A stretch of DNA of 64,000 nucleotides from Macrocystis pyrifera (Eukaryota; Sar; Phaeophyceae; Laminariales; Laminariaceae): positions 12,875,102 through 12,939,101 of the forward strand of contig JASSKH010000001.1 of the NCBI GenBank assembly GCA_031763025.1. The letters are read 5' to 3'. Under the pieces are notes generated by a model. It was not told the DNA's origin, searched no databases, and saw only the letters and a program-made list of their open reading frames with translations. The position numbers and the translations under genes were made by a program. Of this stretch, positions 58,820-64,000 are shown piece after piece (positions within the stretch are counted from its first letter, which is position 1; every line of letters starts with the position of its first letter).

Positions 58820-59791
58820 TCACTGTCGTCTGTGATGGCACCCGAAGATAGTTCCCGTAGTACCGCCTTGGACGAGATGCTGGCCGGCGACGACTATCGT
58901 GAGTGGGACCCGAAGGTCTTCGACATCGCGCATGTGAGCCCGCACTCCTGGTGTAAGCGCAAGGTCGAGGTAATTGTCGGTCGCTCCACTGCCCACAACC
59001 ATGCGGAGAGATGATCCGTCGGAGCGGAAAGGAGCAAGCGACAACCATGTAAGAGTCGTCATGAAAGCACCGATGAACCCTGAACGTAGATGGTGGTCCT
59101 GCGTAGGTGACTCTGGTTTGGCAGCAGCCGCCGCCGGAGGTGTCTGGGAAGCGGCAGACGACGAGGCGGCCTCTGCCAAGGAAGCACCTATGGTGCTAAA
59201 GAAGAACACGAACGTATTCGGCTCGGACTGGGCCGGCTGTGCCAGAGTCAGAGACGACTGTGTCAGGTGAGCGCTCCCGATGTTGGAGAAGTTGGCTTGG
59301 CCAGCGGACTGCAGCGCCAGGTTCACAGCCAATTCTTGGGGCTCCTTCTGCTTGTGCTCCCGGAGCTCCTGCTGGTTCGGACATTCAGCATCGCTGTGCG
59401 TCATGGTTTGGTGATAAGAGCACCACTTTGGCTGAGTACTCCCACCACTGCCTCGCTTGTTCTTCCTCTTCTTCCCCCCCTGCTTTGGACGGCCCTTCAG
59501 TGCTTCTTGGGGGCAGTCGCGCTGGAAATGCCCGTACGCCTTGCAACGGTGAAACTGGTCGGTGTTTGATGCAACCACCATCGCGGCCCCCCGACCTGAG
59601 ACCACGGTTCCCGACGCGTTGCGCGATTGGTGGTCCACGTAAAAGCAGTTAGCCATCTCCTGGAGACGGTCCAAAGAACAGAACTCATCCCGGTAGTGCA
59701 TCTCGCGGATGAACTTGAATTCCGGGGGCTTGGTCAGGCCCGGCAGCATGATGTCCAGGTATACCGCGTCCGAATCCTCATCTTCCAGCAC
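58820..59791 (-). pseudogene. Copia gag C-terminus, zinc-binding motifs and aspartic protease (inactive)
   Basis: The frame from 59791 reads FKFIREMHYRDEFCSLDRL and FYVDHQSRN. The first zinc motif is FHRCKAYGHFQRDC, in which the first Cys of the usual C-x2-C-x4-H-x4-C is Phe. A basic stretch follows, then a second motif WCSYHQTMTHSDAEC (C-x2-H-x4-H-x4-C) and an alanine/glutamine-rich linker. The protease starts MVVGSGATDNYLD, in which the catalytic Asp of D-S-G-A-T is Gly (GGC where GAC is expected). The frame stops at 58820 and continues in another frame at 58788. Two key single-base losses and the frameshift mark this copy as dead. Confidence 0.85.
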
Positions 59792-60258
59792 GCGTAGGTG
59801 AAGCTTGAGATACCACTCTTTCGTGAATAAGTCAATAGAATCACCGCCAGCAAGGTGCTGCTAAGTTGAACAGCTCGTTGTGACACGCACGCCGAGCTTC
59901 TTGGGTTTGAGCGTCGAAACGCTCGTTGAGAACTTTCCAGGCTGCCACCCCACCCCCCATGGCACCGGCGTCCATCCCGCCGTGAGTACGGACAATGAGC
60001 TGCGCAAACCCGGAGGTCACGAAAAAGAGGAGGAGTATAGGCAACCGTTGGCCTTTTCCCACGCGGCCACAGCTTCCGCGTTCTCCACGGTTGCCGATGG
60101 GTGCTTTTTGCGTCCAGGACGTGATGAAGCTCCAGCGCGTGGAAGATGATTGTTTGTCGAAGCTTATTCTTCCATTCGCGAAGGCCCAAACGTCCAGTGC
60201 ATTTCCCAACAGAGTCCAGCATGAGGTGGAGCCCGAAGCCCGATTGTTCCGCCATCAC
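59700..60258 (-). pseudogene. Copia gag N-terminus (frameshifted)
   Basis: Starts MMAEQSGFGLHLMLDS, then REWKNKLRQTIIFHALELHH, as in UBN2-type copia gag. After a frame change it reads FAQLIVRTHGG, AAWKVLNERFDAQTQEARRACHNELFNL to 59841, then shifts again to join the frame at 59791. The first Met at 60258 (or the adjacent 60255) is the likely start. Confidence 0.8.
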
Positions 60259-61122
60259 TGAAGCCAGGGTAACACGTAGCTCCGCAGCTTACGACCCACG
60301 TCCGGCGGAAGCAATTCAGCGTCTGTCCGGACTACTGTGCTCCTCCGAGCACAGCTATAGACCTACCGCAGGCGGTTAGGCTGCGGTGCCGCGGAGACGG
60401 AGTTGCCACCTCCGGCCTCGTCCTGCAGGCACACGGGTCGGATATACTGCTCGTACGTGCTACGCGTCTTTCAGCGTAGGCTGCTGGCTGCTGCACGAAT
60501 GATAATATGCCTGGTCAGATCCTCCGCCTACACACACCACCGATAAAACATCAGCACGCGCAAGATATCATGGACAGACCTACCTCGCGTATGCCGCGCG
60601 CAGGTACACTTACGTGAGTCGATCACATCTGCCTATCGGCAGCAGCGGACGGCTACGAGCTATCAGTCGTATCCTCAACCCCCACACACAACCAAACCGG
60701 CAACTCAGCACGTGCAAGATATCTTGGACAGACTACGCCCCGCGAAAATAGCACGCGCAGGCGATTTCGGTAGTCAGTAAAAGACACGCAGAATACCGAG
60801 GAGGCCACTCCGCGCGCAGAACCAACAACCCGCACAACCCTATTCGGCGACCGAAGTCAACGCTTAGAAATTATGCCACAGAATGCTTTACACAGACAGT
60901 TGCGTCCCGAAAGTCCAACCGAGAGCCTAGGTGATCAGTCCGGCCTAAAAGCAAGCGGGTTGACTCAGTGTGGCCTCCAGCAGAAAGCTGCCAATTACAG
61001 CAATAGCTCCCCGCGGAAAATATCTTCTGGAAGATGTGTGTGTACTCCACAGCATTCGACGATAGCACAAGTCGCAGTCGCCGCAGGCCTTCACTCAGAC
61101 AGACTGCCGAGGCTAGAAAACC
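60259..61122 (-). other. Copia leader with a 154-bp direct repeat
   Basis: Non-coding sequence between gag and the 5' LTR. CAGCACG(C/T)GCAAGATATC(A/T)TGGACAGAC occurs at 60552 and 60706, each followed about 40 bases later by a CGCGCAGG motif, so a unit of about 154 bp is duplicated. No tRNA primer-binding site next to the LTR was recognised. Confidence 0.6.
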
Positions 61123-61528
61123 TTTTGTGGATATTGTAATATATCCGGTGACTGAGAGGTCGTGTCGTCGACGTTAGTCGAGGTGATGACACGTCCGAGA
61201 GGGTAGCCTGAAGACGAGAGTCCTTCCACTTTTTGAAGATGGTGAGATATTGTAACACTGGCGCTTAGTTGGCCAACACACACAGATACTAACCGCAGAG
61301 TATGCAGGAGCCCAGACGATGCTGCTTCCCAGAGCTGATCAGGACAGCTACGATCCACACAAGAGAGTGATCTACTCGGCTAGCAAGCAGAGTATTCTAC
61401 GGAAGCAATTCCCCCGCATATACATACGTACGTTACATTCGAACAGACACGCGAGAGATCTACGATATACAAGAGCGGTGTTACTGAACATTGACTCATA
61501 CTGGCTATGTGCTAACATTTCTATAACA
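61123..61528 (-). repeat. 5' LTR of the copia element (right)
   Basis: About 406 bp; counterpart of 54393-54807. On the minus strand it begins TGTTATAG. Confidence 0.9.
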
Positions 61529-61533
61529 AGGAC
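61529..61533. other. Target-site duplication AGGAC, right of the copia element
   Basis: Second copy of the 5-bp duplication. The sequence after it (GCATAACGC) matches 9027 onward in copy A. Confidence 0.85.
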
Positions 61534-62612
61534 GCATAACGCACGATATTGGTAAGTTACGGTAATATCTGTGTCAGGCGGTGGAAGTGGTGGTGGTGAT
61601 GGTGGTGGTGGCGGTGGTGGTGTGTTTGTGGCGTGTAGTGCGTAGCGTGGTAAGAAGGCGGAAACATAATGAAACAGTTCTTTATCCGAACGAGTCCAGG
61701 CTCTGAACTAGCGATCGGTTAATCCAGCGGTACGAACTGGCGTCCTAATCGGGTCAAGCAACTATATCAAACCGGCCTCCACGCTCGCGAGATGAATTTT
61801 TATCACTTCCAACTATTTGTCATCACCGCGCTGGCTGAACAGTAGGTCGTGTCCCCGTACCGACTTAATACCTTGGCTGCGGGTAGGTCCTAATATCGCC
61901 CGGAATTGCTCCTTGCGACTGACCTCTTCTCATCCTCGAGCGTCTGATCCAAGCGCAAACCAACCGAAAGAACGGGCACGCGTGAAACGAACGCAAGCTA
62001 AAGTACGGCACAATATCTTTCCTGCTTGAATAGTGCTCCCATACTGCTGAGTATTTGACGATAGGCTGCTGCACTGAAATATCTACCGAACATTAAGCAC
62101 GATAGCAGAATGCCTATTTTACCCATAGTAACGTTTTCCATCACGCCTACATTAGAACGTTGTTTCCAGTTAGGTACCGGTATATCATTTTTTCGCGCTT
62201 CCGCTGGCTGTCACGGAAACGGACACACTACGTATGGAAATTAGAGAACAAAAGGGACACCATATGTTTGTTGCGATGTGCGCGCTGACGGCGAGGCCTT
62301 GCCGTACTGGGTTAGTACTTGTGTTTTCAGTACAATATATTGCTTTCGCTTCGTTTCCGTCGACAATTACACGGACATACTAGAGTATGTGGCCCTCCTG
62401 ACCGCTTTCTGAACCACAATGAAAAGGACCTTGGTCCGCGCTAATGCACAGTACGAGTTCCTTCTCAATGTCCGTAATAGCGGTAAAGGTTATTTAACGA
62501 GCCCAGTGGCTATCGTGAAACATACACTCAGTGAGTAAAGAGGACGTTATGCTGTTTTTACCGCAGCTACAGTCAACATGTTAATAGCTACGGTAGCACC
62601 TGTGGTATTTTT

Positions 62613-62933
62613 TTATCGTACGTGCCAATTTGTAGTGTAATAGTAGAGAAGCTCCCCAAAGCCCGTCGAGAGGGAATGCATCCACGAGAAAAAACGCCAA
62701 TTTTCCGCCGTGTGCACAATCCCTTCGTTCTTACCGTCGTGAAACCACAGCAGCAATATCGTTTGCAGAGGGGACTGCCAACCACTCAATCGGCCGAATA
62801 AACATCTGAGGTGTACAGTGCCAGGCAAGTAGAATAATGTTATACCAATGTAGTCTAATGCCGAAACGTCGAACTCGAAAAGTCGATCGGTTTCCACATA
62901 CGGGTATGCCGAATGCTTCGTATCATTGGTCAC
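62613..62933 (-). pseudogene. Second F5/8C-like domain remnant, copy D
   Basis: A 106-codon minus-strand frame includes TVHLRCLFGRLSGWQSPLQ, ILLLWFHDGKNEGIVHT, AENWRFFSWMHSLSTGFG. Its second half lines up with the I-x-I-A-F-Y-D-G-K-E-N...Y-S-N-G-K-Y portion of the exon at 6428-6930, with copy A's equivalent at 10190-10335. The similarity is weak. The frame is open here but broken in copy A. Confidence 0.35.
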
Positions 62934-63204
62934 CCGATGGGTGCATTTCGGACTATGGTTGTTGCCCGAACGCTATTACGTGCGTATGAGTTTCAGATGA
63001 ACAACCTGTATCTGGGCTTGGTTCAAAATCGAGTTAAGCTCACCCTCAACTGAATCACTACTCGTCCACTGCGATGCGCCACCCTCATTTAACTTTCGTA
63101 GGACGAGATTCAAACCCCGCAATATCACCATGCGGGCTGTTACTTACTGGCCACCATCTACGCTTCAACATTCGCGCTTGTCTCTGTCTGTATTGTATGT
63201 CGAT

Positions 63205-64000
63205 ACAAGGTTCCCCTCCGGGAGGTGCCTAGGGGGGTGGCGCAAGGTCGAAATGGAAACCAAACAGCATGTTGTACCCCTGGTTGTCTAATAAGCATAC
63301 TATCTCATCGCATTTGAGATCACTTCAGGACGTCATGAAATACGTACATTTTTCGTGCGGACTTTTTTAAGAACTGCACCCACACCTACCCCATTTTTTG
63401 GGGACAAAACGTATTTGGAAATAGTGTGGAACCATTACTATTGATAGTGTTGTTCAAGTGGATTGATTCCGCCAAACATTATAATGATACATACTTTTTT
63501 GCCTTAAATGTATGTGTCTGTCTGTATGTATTTGTTGTGGCGCTCAATGTAAATATAGGTCTCTCCAGCACAAAAACGAAGACTTCCCACACATGAAAAG
63601 GCTAAACGTGCTCCACGCGTGACACACTACAAACACGCGCGTGACACATGACACACCGCAGATGCATTGCAAACGCGGGATACAGTTAAGACGTATGCCA
63701 ATGAAAACGCGAAGTCCAAAAGATTTTTTTCAAAAATATTGCTTTAAAAAAACAGCCGAAAATATCCCCGTACCGCCGCTGTGGGAAAAAAAAAAAAACG
63801 ATTTTTTTTTTTTTTTTTTTCTTCTTTTTTTTGCTAACGGCTGCAGGCGGCGCAATTTGTTTTTTCTCGTTGCAAATTGTCAACACGATAATAAAAATCA
63901 GCTCATCCGACGATAGACGCTCGATCTCGAAATAGAATCAACCCACGGCCAACCCGCTTGGTGCCGGGCAAGACCAACGAATATAAATGACGGCCTCGCA
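63205..64000. other. No recognisable gene; A- and T-homopolymer runs
   Basis: After copy D ends the sequence is unlike the flank of copy A. A run of 12 or more A at about 63785-63798 and about 20 T at 63801-63820 lie close together and could fold into an A/T hairpin. No domain was seen. Confidence 0.6.

Larger units (their letters stand above)
54393..61528 (-). mobile_element. Ty1/copia LTR retrotransposon, structurally complete but decayed
   Basis: A 7.1-kb element read on the minus strand: 5' LTR (61123-61528), leader, gag with two zinc-binding motifs, aspartic protease, integrase, reverse transcriptase, RNase H (ending at 55155), 3' LTR (54393-54807). The order protease-integrase-RT-RNase H identifies it as copia. 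It is flanked by AGGAC on both sides, and the empty site exists in copy A. The LTRs differ at well over ten percent of positions by eye, so it is older than the gypsy element. Many frameshifts and lost catalytic residues make it inactive. Confidence 0.95.
61529..63204 (-). repeat. Diverged gene/repeat unit, copy D, right part
   Basis: Resumes the match to copy A at its position 9022 and runs in order through the GGT-rich tract (61575-61635), 61800-62090, 62160-62500 and 62680-62960, to CTGTCTGTATTGTATGTC at 63187-63204, where similarity to copy A (10706) ends. Confidence 0.75.

Noticed and set aside
1..64000. CRISPR arrays, operons, rRNA genes, phage or integron signatures
   Set aside because: No regularly spaced identical repeats, ribosome-binding-site-linked gene runs or rRNA motifs were seen; the sequence is eukaryotic in character.

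Overview
The window looks like eukaryotic nuclear DNA, most likely from a stramenopile and plausibly a brown alga. That placement is inference. It rests on the CTG-rich intron-like sequence, a chromodomain-bearing Ty3/gypsy element, copia elements, decayed multi-exon genes with discoidin-like (F5/8 type C) domains, and long stretches of diverged repeats. No ribosomal RNA, organelle or prokaryotic gene is visible. I found no protein gene that is intact from start to stop. The window is a repeat-dense region of retrotransposons and pseudogenes, broken by one 100-base assembly gap (4458-4557), so distances across the gap are unreliable.

Layout. 1-1352: first copy of a 1.34-kb direct repeat whose second copy lies at 24154-25491. 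1446-1605: short tandem repeat. 1659-4294: broken PHD/ePHD-like zinc-finger gene with a CTG-repeat intron. 4558-23000: two diverged copies (A from 4558, B from 16050) of a large decayed gene or repeat unit, with F5/8 type C-like exons on the minus strand and a putative signal-anchor exon further upstream. 28575-29282: another, more diverged F5/8C-like piece. 31775-44611: a 12.8-kb Ty3/gypsy chromovirus with 496-bp LTRs that differ at about 8 positions. 46550-48310: a truncated copy (C) of the gene/repeat unit. 49030-49660: a copia reverse-transcriptase fragment. 49875-63204: a fourth copy (D), split by a complete but decayed Ty1/copia element (54393-61528, minus strand) flanked by the 5-bp duplication AGGAC.

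The most unusual feature is in the gypsy element. Between gag and the aspartic protease, and in the same frame as the protease, it encodes an essentially full-length NADAR domain (ADP-ribose / N-glycosidic bond chemistry, YbiA family). After the integrase it carries a chromodomain and then a second small Tudor/SH3-like domain. The reverse transcriptase and RNase H core has been cut out, so this copy cannot move by itself, yet its LTRs are only about 1.6% diverged. That is compatible with mobilisation in trans by a relative.

The copia insertion can be read against paralogous sequence in the same window. Copy A at 9022-9026 is the uninterrupted counterpart of the insertion point in copy D, which confirms the element's boundaries and target duplication. 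The copies of the F5/8C unit appear to be remnants of one locally expanded gene family. All carry frameshifts and stops, and only the discoidin-like exons can be tied to a known fold.
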